Shown here: in pieces, positions 9,190 through 18,560 of the stretch
Layout: each line of letters starts with the position of its first letter
Position numbering within the stretch: the first letter of the stretch is position 1
Assembly: GCA_003567475.1 (NCBI GenBank)
Contig: PWZL01000021.1
Coordinates: forward strand, 25,030-89,029
Length of the DNA: 64,000 nt
DNA from: Gammaproteobacteria bacterium
GTDB lineage: Bacteria > Pseudomonadota > Gammaproteobacteria > Steroidobacterales > PWYM01
Direction: 5' to 3'
Notes under the pieces: model-generated
Seen by the model: only the letters and a program-made list of their open reading frames with translations
What the model was told of the DNA's origin: nothing
Database searches by the model: none
Position numbers and translations under genes: made by a program

Positions 9190-11013
9190 ATGGTTACCGT
9201 GGTTCGTAACTCCCTCCAGCTCCGCGACCCGCAGCACACCGGGCTGGGCGCACTGTGGCGCAGCGCACTTGACCGGGTGCTCGGCCTGCGTGCGCTCGAC
9301 CGGCTTTACCGCAGCCTGCCACCTGGGCTGGATGCGCGCGGCCTGCTGGATGTCGCCGCCGACACACTGGCGCTGGACTACGACCTGCTCGGCAGCGATC
9401 TCGAGACGCTGCCGGCCAACGGGCCGCTGGTCATCGTTTGCAATCACCCCTTCGGCGGCACCGACGGGATCCTGCTCACCCGTCTGCTGCTGCGGCGACG
9501 CCCCGACCTGCAGGTGCTGGCCAACAGCGCACTGCTGCGCCTCGCGGAACTTGGGGAAATTCTGCTGCCGCTCGATATCCTGGGGACCACACGCAGCTCG
9601 GCGGTCAACCGACGCAGCCTCCGGGCGGCGGCCCGCCATCTGGGCCAGGGTGGCGCGGTCCTGGTGTTCCCCGCGGGCGAAGTGTCCCACATGAGCCTCG
9701 ACGGCCGGACCATGGACCGGCGCTGGAGTGCGGCGGCCGGCTGGCTGGTCCGGCGCGCGCGCGCGACGGTCGTTCCGGCCTGCTTCGAGGGCCGAAACCC
9801 GTGGTGGTTCCAGGTGGCCGGTTGGGTCCATCCGCGCTTGCGCACGGTCCTGCTGCCCCGCGTGCTGCTCAGCCAGCAGGGACAGCGGTTCCGGCTGCAC
9901 CTCGGTGCCAGAATTCCTTACGGACGGCTGGACAAGCTGGCCTGTGAGCAGTCGATCAGCGACGTCCTCAGAGCGCTCACCCTCAACCTGCCCATGCAGG
10001 CATCGGATTCATCCGGCGACGCGGCAGACTGGCACCTTGCACCCCTGGCTCCCGCTGTCGCCCCGGAGCTGCTGCAGGCCGAGCTCGAGGCATTGCCCGC
10101 ACGTGGCCTGCTGCTGAAAAATCGCAGCCTGCACGTCCACCTTGCCCGGGCCAATGAAATCCCCTGGATGCTCAGGGAGATCGGGCGGCTCCGGGAGCTG
10201 ACCTTCCGGCGCGTTGGCGAGGGCACCGGGCGGGCGCTGGACCTCGACCGTTTCGACGAGGACTACCAGCACCTGTTCATCTGGGATGCCTCCGCGCGGC
10301 GGCTGGTCGGCGCCTACCGGCTCGGACCGGTCGATGAGATCCTCGCGCGGCGTGGCCGGCACGGACTCTATACGCACTCGCTGTTTCGCTATTCCGACGC
10401 CCTGCTCCAGGATCTCGGGCCAGCGGTGGAACTGGGCCGTTCATTCATCGTTCCCGAGTACCAGCGCAGTTTCGCCCCGCTGCTGCTGCTATGGCGGGGC
10501 ATCGGCGCGTTCATGGCGCAGCATCCACACTATCGCTGCCTGTTCGGACCGGTAAGCATCAGCGCCGACTACCGGCCTGATGCACGACGCTGCCTGGTGC
10601 GCTATCTGCGTCGCCACGCCTATGACCGGCGGCTGGCACGTCGCGTCAGACCACGACGGCCCTATCGCAGCTGGCCGTTGCCGGGGAACCATGAACATCT
10701 CTGGCGGGAGGTCCGCAGTGTGTCTGATGTCGATCTGTTCTCCAACCTGCTGAGCGCCGGTGACCGCGACGGCCGGGGCGTGCCGGTACTGCTGCGCCAT
10801 TACCTCAAGCTCGGCGGCCGGATCATCGGCTTCAACGTCGATCCCGCGTTCCGCGACGCACTGGATGGCCTGATTGTCGTCGATCTGCTGCAAACCGATG
10901 ACGCGTCGCTGCAGCGCTACATGGGCATCGAAGAAGCTGCGGCCTGGCGTACCCTGCATCGCCGACACGATGTCGCCGACGGCAAACGCGATGGCAGACA
11001 GCAGATTGCCTGA
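9190..11013 (+). CDS. olsF: Fused PlsC-type acyltransferase and GNAT acyltransferase, OlsF-like ornithine lipid synthase candidate
   Basis: About 607 aa with two acyltransferase domains. The N-terminal lysophospholipid-acyltransferase (PlsC) domain at ~65-270 carries the catalytic block NHPFGGTDG and the block VFPAGEVSHMS. The C-terminal GNAT domain at ~315-590 is of the OlsB/'hemolysin' type (COG3176), including DEDYQHLFIWD and GRSFIVPEYQRS. This order matches OlsF, which makes ornithine lipid from ornithine and acyl-ACP. The ATG at 9190 was chosen over an upstream in-frame GTG at 9166 because a G-rich element precedes it. A PHO box 50 bases upstream fits a phosphorus-free membrane-lipid role. 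Other fused acyltransferases of unknown function have the same layout. Confidence 0.68.
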   Translation: MVTVVRNSLQLRDPQHTGLGALWRSALDRVLGLRALDRLYRSLPPGLDARGLLDVAADTLALDYDLLGSDLETLPANGPLVIVCNHPFGGTDGILLTRLLLRRRPDLQVLANSALLRLAELGEILLPLDILGTTRSSAVNRRSLRAAARHLGQGGAVLVFPAGEVSHMSLDGRTMDRRWSAAAGWLVRRARATVVPACFEGRNPWWFQVAGWVHPRLRTVLLPRVLLSQQGQRFRLHLGARIPYGRLDKLACEQSISDVLRALTLNLPMQASDSSGDAADWHLAPLAPAVAPELLQAELEALPARGLLLKNRSLHVHLARANEIPWMLREIGRLRELTFRRVGEGTGRALDLDRFDEDYQHLFIWDASARRLVGAYRLGPVDEILARRGRHGLYTHSLFRYSDALLQDLGPAVELGRSFIVPEYQRSFAPLLLLWRGIGAFMAQHPHYRCLFGPVSISADYRPDARRCLVRYLRRHAYDRRLARRVRPRRPYRSWPLPGNHEHLWREVRSVSDVDLFSNLLSAGDRDGRGVPVLLRHYLKLGGRIIGFNVDPAFRDALDGLIVVDLLQTDDASLQRYMGIEEAAAWRTLHRRHDVADGKRDGRQQIA

Positions 11014-11045
11014 CACGCTCCGCCCACCGCCAGACACGGGAGGCG

Positions 11046-11546
11046 TCAGTCAGTGTGCCTGCCGATCATGACCAGCTCACGCTTCAACGACTCGGCCGTC
11101 ATGGTCTCCACCGGCAGCGCGAGCAGCCGATCGACGCGGGCACGGACCCGTTGCAAGGTGTCTGCGAAGGCCGCCTGTCGGCGTGCATCATCGCCGGCCA
11201 CCGCAGCCGGGTCCGGCAGCCCCCAGTGGGCCCGCAGGCCGCCGCCCGGGAACAGCGGGCAGCTTTCGGCCGCGGCGCTGTCACACAGCGTAATGGCGGC
11301 ATCGATCGTCGGGGCATCGGGACCGGTGAAGCTGTCCCAACTCTTCGAGGCCAGACCGTCCAGCGCATAGCCCGCGCGCTCAAGACAGCGCAACGCATCC
11401 GGATTGACTTCGCCACGAGGCTGACTGCCGGCGCTGAAGGCCCGCATCCGACCCGCCGCCGCCGCGTTGAGCACCGCCTCTGCCAGAATGCTCCGGGCCG
11501 AGTTCGCGGTACACAGGAACAGCAGGGTGAACGGCTGCGGGCTCAT
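11046..11546 (-). CDS. arsC: Low-molecular-weight-phosphatase-fold arsenate reductase (thioredoxin type)
   Basis: 166 aa with the CX5R P-loop at Cys12-Arg18 (CTANSARS). Two further cysteines, Cys88 and Cys96, sit in the segment TLCDSAAAESCPLFPG, followed by HWGLPDPA, which is the arrangement of thioredoxin-coupled ArsC (Cys10/82/89 in Staphylococcus). It would reduce arsenate to arsenite through a Cys relay. Its start overlaps the stop of the upstream amidohydrolase (ATGA), so it is the last gene of a minus-strand operon. No arsB, acr3 or arsR is nearby. A protein tyrosine phosphatase role cannot be excluded. Confidence 0.85.
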   Translation of the reverse strand: MSPQPFTLLFLCTANSARSILAEAVLNAAAAGRMRAFSAGSQPRGEVNPDALRCLERAGYALDGLASKSWDSFTGPDAPTIDAAITLCDSAAAESCPLFPGGGLRAHWGLPDPAAVAGDDARRQAAFADTLQRVRARVDRLLALPVETMTAESLKRELVMIGRHTD

Positions 11547-12901
11547 GGTGCCTCCCGTCGGCGGTTGCGGATCTCGTCAAGTCCGGCATCGAGTGCGGCG
11601 CGGTCGAACCAGTCGCCCCGCAGCATCACGCCCAGCGGTCGACGCAGCGGTTCGAGGTCATCGAGCGGATTGCCGTCGAGCAGCACCAGATCGGCCACGC
11701 GTCCCTCGCCGAGGGTGCCGAAATCCGCCCGATCGAAGAAGCGGGCGACGTTCACCGTGCCAGTCTGCAGCGCCTCGAACCGGGTCAGGCCCGCTGCCAG
11801 CAGTGTCTCGAGTTCCGGCACGATCGAAAAACCGGGCGCATTGAAAAACTGCGGTGAATCCGAGCCCAGCAGCAGATCCACCCCGGCGGCGTGCAGCTGC
11901 GCCGTCAGCGTCCGCCGGAGTTCGAAAAAGCGCTCCGCCCGCGCCGGCGAATAGGCGGGGTGGCCAAGAAAGCTCTGCTTGGCCGCCGTCCAACGCGCCA
12001 CCAGTTCGGTCGGCAGATAGGCCATTTCCGGTCGCGAGGCCAGGACCTCAGGCGGCTCAGGCGACAGGCCGTTCAACATGATCGTCTCGGTCGGGACGAT
12101 CCAGACGTCCTGCTGGCGGGTCGCGCGCGCCAGTCCCGGGAGGCGGGCTTCGTCGACCAGGTCCACGAGATTGAAGCCGAAAAACCCGGGTGTCAGATCG
12201 TCCGGGATCCGCGGCACGAGCGCGTCGAGATAACCGTCCAGATGATCGATGGCCTGCTGGCGCGCCGCCAGGGCGCGAGGGACGCCGACCGCCGACGACA
12301 CATGCCCGGAGAATGCGATGTCGTGAACTGCCGCGGTGGCCACAATGGCCTCGAAAGTCTCGCGACTGAGGCCCGGGTGGAGCTTCAGGAAGTCATAGCC
12401 TGCAGCGGCCTGCTCGGCGACCATGCGCGCGCCGTCTTCCGGGCTGCGGACACTGTTGCCGTTGAGCGACGGCCCCGAGGTGAAGATGCGCGGGCCCGGC
12501 ACTTCGCCGGACGCCACCGCCTCACGCAGCGCCAGGTGCCACGGCTCGCCGAGCATGCCGCGGATGGTGGTCACGCCATGGGCGAGATACATGAACAGCA
12601 CGTCAGCCGCAAACTCCTGCTGGGCGTGTCCGGGGATATGCGCGTGCATCTCGCCAAGGCCGGGCAGCAGCCAGCCCCCCTGCGCCTCGATCACCCGGTA
12701 GCCGTCGAGCGCTTCTGGCGCCACCTCGGCGGCCTCGACCAGGCGTTCGATCCGCCCGGCCCGGATGAAGACATGCCGATCTTCGAGGACGGTCTCGGTC
12801 GCCATCGGCACCACATTCACATGGGTGAAGACCCAGGCCTCCCCGGCCTGCACCATCGCTGCGCCGGCCAGCCCAAGCACCAGGACTGCTGATCTGATCA
12901 T
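11543..12901 (-). CDS. Exported metal-dependent amidohydrolase, second copy
   Basis: 452 aa with a signal peptide (residues 1-19, ending VQAG). It has the amidohydrolase-superfamily metal residues HxH at 86/88, K173 (LKLHPG), H200, H220 and D348 (GSDSPQF). It is a distant paralogue of the enzyme at 3043-4389. The start is the ATG at 12901, preceded by GGGAG about 8 bases upstream; a longer in-frame extension overlaps the Nudix gene and is rejected. It lies between a Nudix hydrolase and ArsC genes in one operon. The substrate is unknown. Confidence 0.84.
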   Translation of the reverse strand: MIRSAVLVLGLAGAAMVQAGEAWVFTHVNVVPMATETVLEDRHVFIRAGRIERLVEAAEVAPEALDGYRVIEAQGGWLLPGLGEMHAHIPGHAQQEFAADVLFMYLAHGVTTIRGMLGEPWHLALREAVASGEVPGPRIFTSGPSLNGNSVRSPEDGARMVAEQAAAGYDFLKLHPGLSRETFEAIVATAAVHDIAFSGHVSSAVGVPRALAARQQAIDHLDGYLDALVPRIPDDLTPGFFGFNLVDLVDEARLPGLARATRQQDVWIVPTETIMLNGLSPEPPEVLASRPEMAYLPTELVARWTAAKQSFLGHPAYSPARAERFFELRRTLTAQLHAAGVDLLLGSDSPQFFNAPGFSIVPELETLLAAGLTRFEALQTGTVNVARFFDRADFGTLGEGRVADLVLLDGNPLDDLEPLRRPLGVMLRGDWFDRAALDAGLDEIRNRRREAP

Positions 12902-12905
12902 GGCT

Positions 12906-13340
12906 CTACTCCCGTTCGCCCAGTGTCCGCAAGGCACTGGCCACGACATCGGCATGGTCGAACGCCAGCCTCGGCAGTGCCTGCAGACCAAACCAGCTGG
13001 CCTCGGCCGCATCGCTGCCAGCATCCGGTGTCGTGGTGCCCGGCAACTCACCCAGATACACCACACTGATGACCCGTTCGCGGGGGTCGCGTCCCGGCGT
13101 GCCCCAGGTGCCGAGCTGGCGCAGCGGCCCGACGGTCAGCCCTGTTTCCTCGGCAAGTTCACGACGCGCAGCCGCCTCAAGGTCCTCGTCGATATCCACG
13201 AAACCGCCCGGCAGCGCCCAATGGCCGGCGAACGGCGCCGCGGCGCGGCGGATCAGCAGCAGCCTGCGCCGGGCCGGCAGACCGGCAAACAGGACAACAT
13301 CCACGGTCACTGCCGGATGGGGATAACGGTAGGTGTACAC
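12906..13340 (-). CDS. Nudix hydrolase (ADP-ribose pyrophosphatase-like)
   Basis: 144 aa with a complete Nudix box (GX5EX7REUXEEXGU) running from the Gly of GGFVDIDE through RRELAEETGL at about residues 45-67. Enzymes of this group hydrolyse nucleoside diphosphates linked to another moiety, often ADP-ribose or NAD(P)H. The start follows the Rieske gene stop by 18 bases and its stop is 4 bases before the amidohydrolase start, so it is the second gene of the operon. The exact substrate cannot be read from the sequence. Confidence 0.88.
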   Translation of the reverse strand: MYTYRYPHPAVTVDVVLFAGLPARRRLLLIRRAAAPFAGHWALPGGFVDIDEDLEAAARRELAEETGLTVGPLRQLGTWGTPGRDPRERVISVVYLGELPGTTTPDAGSDAAEASWFGLQALPRLAFDHADVVASALRTLGERE

Positions 13341-13358
13341 GGTCCGGGGAAGCTGACG

Positions 13359-14525
13359 TCAGGCCACCCGGGCCATTTGCGGGGGACGGCCCAGCACCCG
13401 CCCGATCTGGCGGTGCATGTTCTGCACACCAATCTCGTTGCGTCCGATGATGACGTTGCGCTCGAGCCCCGAATCGATACCCCGCTGCAGCCTCTCACCC
13501 AGCCAGTAATCCTCCTCGATGACCACGCGGGTGATCATCTCGAAAAACTCGCGGTAGTGGCGCTCCTCGGCCTCATCGGCGGGCGGGCGGGGCAGGAACA
13601 GCGACTGATAGACCACCGAATGACAGTGATCCACCGGGTATACCCGCCAGAGCTGGAAATGATCCTCGACCACGAAAAACACGGTGGCGGGAAAAGCGTA
13701 ATACACGAACGAGAGATGGTTTCGAGGCTGCCAGCGATCCCGCGGCGTGTCTTTCAGTTCGGCGATCGTGAGTTTCGGGGCGCAGAGGCGGTGGTTCGGT
13801 CCGAGTTGCCGGTAATGGCAGATGTTGTTGTAGCTGATCGCGCCGATGGTGTTCGGGTGCAGCGCCGCGAAGTGGTAGAACTCGTGATAGCCCTCGAGCA
13901 GCGACTTCCAGTTCTGGCGGACCGGGATGCGGGTGGTATCGAAGAGATGATGATCCTCGAGACCGAAGCCGGCCATGTCCTGACCCAGATCGGCCTGCAC
14001 CGCGGCCAGGTCGATCGTGCCCTTCGGCTCCACCAGCACGTAGATCATCCCGTCGCGCTCGACTGCCGGCAGCGGTGTCAGACCGAGCTCGGCCCGATCA
14101 CAGTTCGGGAACCCTTCGCGCCCCGGAATCCCGCGCAGACGGCCTTCCAGGGTGTAGGTCCAGGCATGGTACGGACAGGACATCACCCCGCCGGGCAACT
14201 GCCCGCTGCCGACGGCCACGGGCGCCCCCCGGTGACTGCAGACATTCAGGAAGGCACGAACACGGCGATCCCGATCCCTGAGCAGCACGACAGGCACACC
14301 AGTATCGTCGAAGGTGAAATAGTCACCCGGCTCGCGGAGCAGGCAGCTCGGCCCGACACACAAGGGATGCTCGCGGAACAGCTGTCTGGTCTCCTCGGCA
14401 AACTGCCCAGGATCCCGGTAGATGCTGTTGGGCAGAATCATCTCTGCCTGGTCAAGGCAGGTGGCCTTGCGCTCGACGTAGTCGAGCAGGATTTCGGCCT
14501 CCGTGGCCAGCGCGTCGGCATGCAT
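13359..14525 (-). CDS. Rieske non-heme iron oxygenase, alpha subunit
   Basis: 388 aa. The N-terminal Rieske [2Fe-2S] domain has CSH (C-x-H) and CPYH (C-x2-H) separated by 17 residues (~95-120). The catalytic domain contains EGYHEFYHFAALHP at ~210, the expected mononuclear iron site (two His plus a later Asp). The ATG at 14525 is preceded by GGAGGG six bases away; the TTG two codons upstream is not favoured. No ferredoxin or reductase partner is adjacent. Choline/carnitine or betaine demethylating oxygenases belong to this branch, but I cannot assign the substrate. Confidence 0.86.
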   Translation of the reverse strand: MHADALATEAEILLDYVERKATCLDQAEMILPNSIYRDPGQFAEETRQLFREHPLCVGPSCLLREPGDYFTFDDTGVPVVLLRDRDRRVRAFLNVCSHRGAPVAVGSGQLPGGVMSCPYHAWTYTLEGRLRGIPGREGFPNCDRAELGLTPLPAVERDGMIYVLVEPKGTIDLAAVQADLGQDMAGFGLEDHHLFDTTRIPVRQNWKSLLEGYHEFYHFAALHPNTIGAISYNNICHYRQLGPNHRLCAPKLTIAELKDTPRDRWQPRNHLSFVYYAFPATVFFVVEDHFQLWRVYPVDHCHSVVYQSLFLPRPPADEAEERHYREFFEMITRVVIEEDYWLGERLQRGIDSGLERNVIIGRNEIGVQNMHRQIGRVLGRPPQMARVA

Positions 14526-14679
14526 GATCAACCCTCCCCCGAAGGCTTCCCTCGACGGCCATCAGCCTAAACCGGCGCGGCACCCCACGCAACGATGCTG
14601 ATGCGGGTTCCCCGGTCGGCCTGACGCCAGCTGCCAGACAGGTTAAACTTGCTGACTCATGCCAACTTGAGGAGCGCTC

Positions 14680-15174
14680 ATGCAGATCGCGCAGGACACC
14701 GTCGTGCACATTCACTACACGCTGAAGAGCGATGCCGGCCAGGTGCTCGACAGTTCCGAGGGCAATGAGCCGCTGAGCTACCTGCACGGTAACAGCAACA
14801 TCATCCCGGGTCTGGAGAAAGCGCTGGACGGCCGCAGCCAGGGCGACAGCTTCGAAGTCAGCATCCCGCCGGACGAGGCGTACGGGCCGCGCGATGAATC
14901 GCTGCTCCAGGCGGTGCCGAAAACCGCCTTCCAGGGCTTGGGGGACCTGCAGCCAGGCATGCAGTTCCAGGCGCAGACCGACCAGGGGCCCCGCATCGTC
15001 ACCATCGCCGCGGTCGCCGAGGAGTCGGTCACGGTGGACGGCAACCACCCGCTGGCCGGTCAGACCCTCAACTTTGCCATCGAAGTCGCCGCCGTACGCG
15101 AAGCGACGACCGAAGAACTGTCCCAGGGCCAGGTCCAGGATCACGATCAGGATCAGGCCCCGGATCCGGACTGA
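14680..15174 (+). CDS. slyD: SlyD-like FKBP peptidyl-prolyl isomerase
   Basis: 164-aa cytoplasmic PPIase. The FKBP core is split by an 'insert in flap' domain (~70-130), as in SlyD. Typical elements are VVHIHYTLKSDAG, GLEKALDGRSQGD and PPDEAYGPRDE. The tail is Asp/Gln-rich with only one His, unlike the His-rich metal-binding tail of E. coli SlyD, which supplies nickel to hydrogenases. This is of interest because a [NiFe]-hydrogenase lies downstream. The ATG follows a GAGG element. Confidence 0.93.
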   Translation: MQIAQDTVVHIHYTLKSDAGQVLDSSEGNEPLSYLHGNSNIIPGLEKALDGRSQGDSFEVSIPPDEAYGPRDESLLQAVPKTAFQGLGDLQPGMQFQAQTDQGPRIVTIAAVAEESVTVDGNHPLAGQTLNFAIEVAAVREATTEELSQGQVQDHDQDQAPDPD

Positions 15175-15213
15175 GTCCATGACCGACGTCACCGACCCGT
15201 TCAGGTAGACACC

Positions 15214-16527
15214 GTGGCCAGAGTCGGTTTCGTCAGTCTTGGATGCCCCAAGGCGCTGGTTGACTCCGAGCGCATCCTCACGCAGTTGCGGGTCGAGGGC
15301 TACGAGATCTCGCCCAGCTATGAGGCCGCGGATCTCGTGATCGTCAACACCTGCGGGTTTATTGACGATGCCGTGCATGAGTCGCTCGACGCGATCGGCG
15401 AGGCGCTGGAAGCCAACGGTCGGGTGATTGTCACGGGGTGTCTGGGCGCAAAGCCCGAGACCATCACCTCCCGCCATCCCGGCGTCCTCGGGGTCACCGG
15501 ACCACAGGCCTACGAAGAGGTCATGGCGGCGGTTCACACCGCACTGCCGCCGGTCCACGACCCCTTCATCGATCTCGTGCCGCCACAGGGTATCCGCCTG
15601 ACGCCGCGGCACTTCGCCTACCTCAAGATCTCCGAGGGCTGCAACCATCGCTGCAGCTTCTGCATCATCCCCTCCATGCGTGGCGACCTCGCCAGCCGCC
15701 CGATCGGCGAGGTGATGCAGGAGGCCGAGCGACTGGTTGATGCCGGCGTCCGCGAGCTGCTGGTGATCTCTCAGGACACCAGCGCCTACGGTGTCGATCT
15801 GCGCTACCGCACCGACTTCTGGAACGGGCGCCCGCTGCGCAGCCGGTTTGCCGAGCTGTGCCGCGCCCTGGGCTCACTGGGTGTGTGGGTGCGCCTGCAC
15901 TACGTGTATCCGTATCCGCACGTCGATGAGGTCATCCCGCTGATGGCGGAGGGCAAGCTGCTCCCCTACCTCGACATCCCCTTCCAGCATGCCAGCCCGC
16001 GTATTCTCAAGCTGATGCGCCGACCCGCCGCAGCCGAGAACACCCTCGCGCGACTGGCCGCCTGGCGCAGCCTCTGCCCGGACATCACGGTGCGCAGCAC
16101 CTTCATTGTCGGGTTCCCTGGCGAGACCGAAGCGGAGTTCCAGGCTCTGCTCGACTGGCTGGAAGAGGCGCAGCTCGATCGCGTCGGCTGTTTCGCCTAC
16201 TCGCCGGTGGCCGGTGCGGCCGCCAACGCTTTGCCGGACCCGGTACCTGAGGACATCAAACAGGCGCGGCGGGAGCGTTTCATGCAAGCGGCGGCCGCCA
16301 TTTCGGCGAAGCGCATGGCGGCGAAGGTGGGTCGGCGTCTGCAGGTGCTGATCGATGAGGTCGATGACACCGGCGCCATCGGCCGCAGTGCTGCAGATGC
16401 CCCTGAGATCGATGGCGTGGTTCATGTGGCCCCGGCGCCCGGCCTGCGTGCAGGCGAGTTTTGCGAGGTCGAAATCCTTTCGGCTGACACCTACGATCTA
16501 CATGGACGCCTGGTCAGTCCCGCCTGA
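15214..16527 (+). CDS. rimO: Ribosomal protein S12 methylthiotransferase
   Basis: 437-aa radical-SAM enzyme that adds a methylthio group to Asp88 (E. coli numbering) of ribosomal protein uS12. The N-terminal MTTase cluster cysteines are Cys11, Cys47 and Cys76, the radical-SAM motif CX3CX2C is at Cys143/147/150 ([10 protein letters not shown]), and a C-terminal TRAM domain starts at ~370. The start is a GTG. The 3' end overlaps the sirtuin gene by 26 bases. Confidence 0.96.
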   Translation: MARVGFVSLGCPKALVDSERILTQLRVEGYEISPSYEAADLVIVNTCGFIDDAVHESLDAIGEALEANGRVIVTGCLGAKPETITSRHPGVLGVTGPQAYEEVMAAVHTALPPVHDPFIDLVPPQGIRLTPRHFAYLKISEGCNHRCSFCIIPSMRGDLASRPIGEVMQEAERLVDAGVRELLVISQDTSAYGVDLRYRTDFWNGRPLRSRFAELCRALGSLGVWVRLHYVYPYPHVDEVIPLMAEGKLLPYLDIPFQHASPRILKLMRRPAAAENTLARLAAWRSLCPDITVRSTFIVGFPGETEAEFQALLDWLEEAQLDRVGCFAYSPVAGAAANALPDPVPEDIKQARRERFMQAAAAISAKRMAAKVGRRLQVLIDEVDDTGAIGRSAADAPEIDGVVHVAPAPGLRAGEFCEVEILSADTYDLHGRLVSPA

Positions 16528-17359
16528 GGGTGACGAGACGGCCCTGGGGCACGCCCTGGCAGGTTTCCTGCGCGACCATCAGCGGGTGGCGGTGCTGACA
16601 GGTGCCGGCGTCAGTACCGCCTCAGGCATCCCCGACTACCGCGATGCCGATGGTCAGTGGAAACACTCGCGGCCGGTGATGTTCGAGGATTTCCGGCGGG
16701 AGGCGCGGGTGCGTCGTCGCTACTGGGCGCGCAGCCTGGTGGGTTGGGAGTATTTCCGGCGGGCGCGCCCCAACCCGGCCCATGCGGCATTGGCCAGCCT
16801 GGAAGATGCGGGTCGTGTTCGTGGTCTGGTCACCCAGAACGTCGATCGTCTGCACCAGCAGGCCGGCCACCGTGTCGTGCTCGACCTGCACGGACGGCTC
16901 GATCGTGTCGTGTGTCTGGACTGTGGCGATGTCAGTGAGCGTGAAGACATGCAGGTGCGCCTGCAGACGCTCAACCCGCAGTTCACTGGCACGGTGGCAG
17001 TGACCCGCCCGGACGGCGACGCCGACGTCGACCTCGCGGTCAGCGGCGAGCGCTTTCAGGTGCCGGCCTGCCAACACTGCGGTGGACCGTTGAAGCCCGC
17101 GGTGGTGTTCTTTGGCGAAAGCGTGCCGCGCGCCTGGGTCCGTCAGGCCCTGGATGACGTGGACGCAGCCGACGCCCTGTTGGTGGTGGGCAGCTCGCTG
17201 ATGGTGTTCTCGGGCTTTCGTTTTGTCCGCCACGCCGCACAGCACGGCAAGCCTGTGGCCATCCTGGGTCTGGGACGTACCCGCGCCGACGAGCTGGCGA
17301 CGCTGCGCCTGCCTGGCGACTGCAGCAGCGTGCTGAACGCCGCGCTGGCGGCACTGTGA
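16502..17359 (+). CDS. NAD-dependent protein deacylase (sirtuin)
   Basis: 285-aa Sir2-family enzyme. The NAD-binding motif [14 protein letters not shown] is at residues 34-47, followed by [12 protein letters not shown], the catalytic His in LDLHG, a zinc site of two Cys pairs (CLDC and CQHC), and [13 protein letters not shown]. It resembles class II (SIRT4-like) bacterial sirtuins, not CobB. The ATG chosen is inside the rimO 3' end; a longer reading frame upstream is a rimO shadow. The gene after it overlaps by four bases (GTGA). Confidence 0.92.
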   Translation: MDAWSVPPEGDETALGHALAGFLRDHQRVAVLTGAGVSTASGIPDYRDADGQWKHSRPVMFEDFRREARVRRRYWARSLVGWEYFRRARPNPAHAALASLEDAGRVRGLVTQNVDRLHQQAGHRVVLDLHGRLDRVVCLDCGDVSEREDMQVRLQTLNPQFTGTVAVTRPDGDADVDLAVSGERFQVPACQHCGGPLKPAVVFFGESVPRAWVRQALDDVDAADALLVVGSSLMVFSGFRFVRHAAQHGKPVAILGLGRTRADELATLRLPGDCSSVLNAALAAL

Positions 17360-18522
17360 CCCGCCAGTCGACGGTGATCACCGCCGCCGCAGTGCTCATC
17401 GCGACGATGGCGCTGACCGGACCCCGCGAGGCCAGCGCCACGGCCCCGGTTGACCGCAGCTGGCACTGGTCCGGCGATGCCCGCGGTGGCCTCTTCGTCA
17501 GCGAGCGACGGGTCGAGGGCGAGACTGTCGGGCGCAGCGAGGACCTGCGCTGGCGACTGCGCCTGTCGGCCCGCCGCAGCCTGGCCGAGCGTCTGGAATT
17601 CCGTGCCCGGGCGGCGGGCACCTGGTCGCTCGATGAGCCCGGCACACGCGCCTACCTTCGTGCCTCCAGCCCGAGCGCTACGGGTGCGAACGCAGGCGAT
17701 GTCACCTTTGACGAACTGCAGCTTCGCGTTCGCGGCGCCGACAACACCTGGTGGCTGGTGGCAGGCCGGTTCCAGAACCGTTTCCTGCTGCCCGGTGTCG
17801 CCGCCAAATCACTGGACCGCAACGACGGCTCCAACGTCGGCGTCGCCTGGCGCGACGGCCTGCATTACTCGCACCGATTGAACGAGGCGTGGCGCGCACA
17901 TGTGGTCGTGACGCACCGGCCGCGCGACGGCGGCGGCAGTGCCCGCCGGGCGCCACTGGACTTCATGCACACCGACCACCGCGCCAGTGTGTTCACCGGG
18001 CTGGCCAGCGAACGGGCCGAGGGCCCGATCATCATGCGCATGGTCGGCATCGACTGGCTGCCTGATGCACTGGCCAGCGATCAGGCCGACCCGTCGCGCC
18101 GGGAAGACTATGTCGCCCTTGTGGCCCGAGCGGCGGCACAGTGGCCGCTCGGCGCTCACGGGACACGGCTGCTGGCCGGAGCGGAAATCGGCTATGCGCC
18201 GAGGACGCAGCGGCTACCCGGAGCGGCAGGCATGACGGGCGGTCGCGCCTCCGGGCTCGCCTGGCAGGCGTCAGTGAATCTCTACGACATCCGGCCAGGC
18301 CATCACCTCGGGCTGGTTCACGGCCAGGCCGGCGCCGGCTGGCTGCTTTCGAATGATTTCCGGGCAAACGATCGGCTGACCGAGCTGCGTTATCAGCGCC
18401 GCTTCAGCCCGGCACTCTCCGTCGAAATCCGCGGCCGCTATCGCGACACGCTCGTCCCCGCCCCGGGACAGCCCCGCCGCCACGACCGCGATGCCTATGC
18501 GCGGATCACGCTGCGATTCTAA
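17356..18522 (+). CDS. Predicted outer-membrane beta-barrel protein
   Basis: 388 aa with a signal peptide (residues ~1-28, ending ASA) and an amphipathic, aromatic-rich pattern throughout, ending ARITLRF with a terminal Phe as in beta-barrels. It resembles alginate-export/phosphate-porin-like barrels but I cannot place it in a named family. The GTG start overlaps the sirtuin stop, so it is probably co-transcribed with rimO and the sirtuin. It is convergent with the porin genes. Confidence 0.65.
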   Translation: MTRQSTVITAAAVLIATMALTGPREASATAPVDRSWHWSGDARGGLFVSERRVEGETVGRSEDLRWRLRLSARRSLAERLEFRARAAGTWSLDEPGTRAYLRASSPSATGANAGDVTFDELQLRVRGADNTWWLVAGRFQNRFLLPGVAAKSLDRNDGSNVGVAWRDGLHYSHRLNEAWRAHVVVTHRPRDGGGSARRAPLDFMHTDHRASVFTGLASERAEGPIIMRMVGIDWLPDALASDQADPSRREDYVALVARAAAQWPLGAHGTRLLAGAEIGYAPRTQRLPGAAGMTGGRASGLAWQASVNLYDIRPGHHLGLVHGQAGAGWLLSNDFRANDRLTELRYQRRFSPALSVEIRGRYRDTLVPAPGQPRRHDRDAYARITLRF

Positions 18523-18560
18523 GTCGCGGGTGGAGTCAGCCGGGTGCTCTGTGTCCCGAC

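Noticed and set aside
12765..14570. 601-codon plus-strand frame
   Set aside because: It is antisense to the Nudix and Rieske genes, whose motifs are complete on the other strand.
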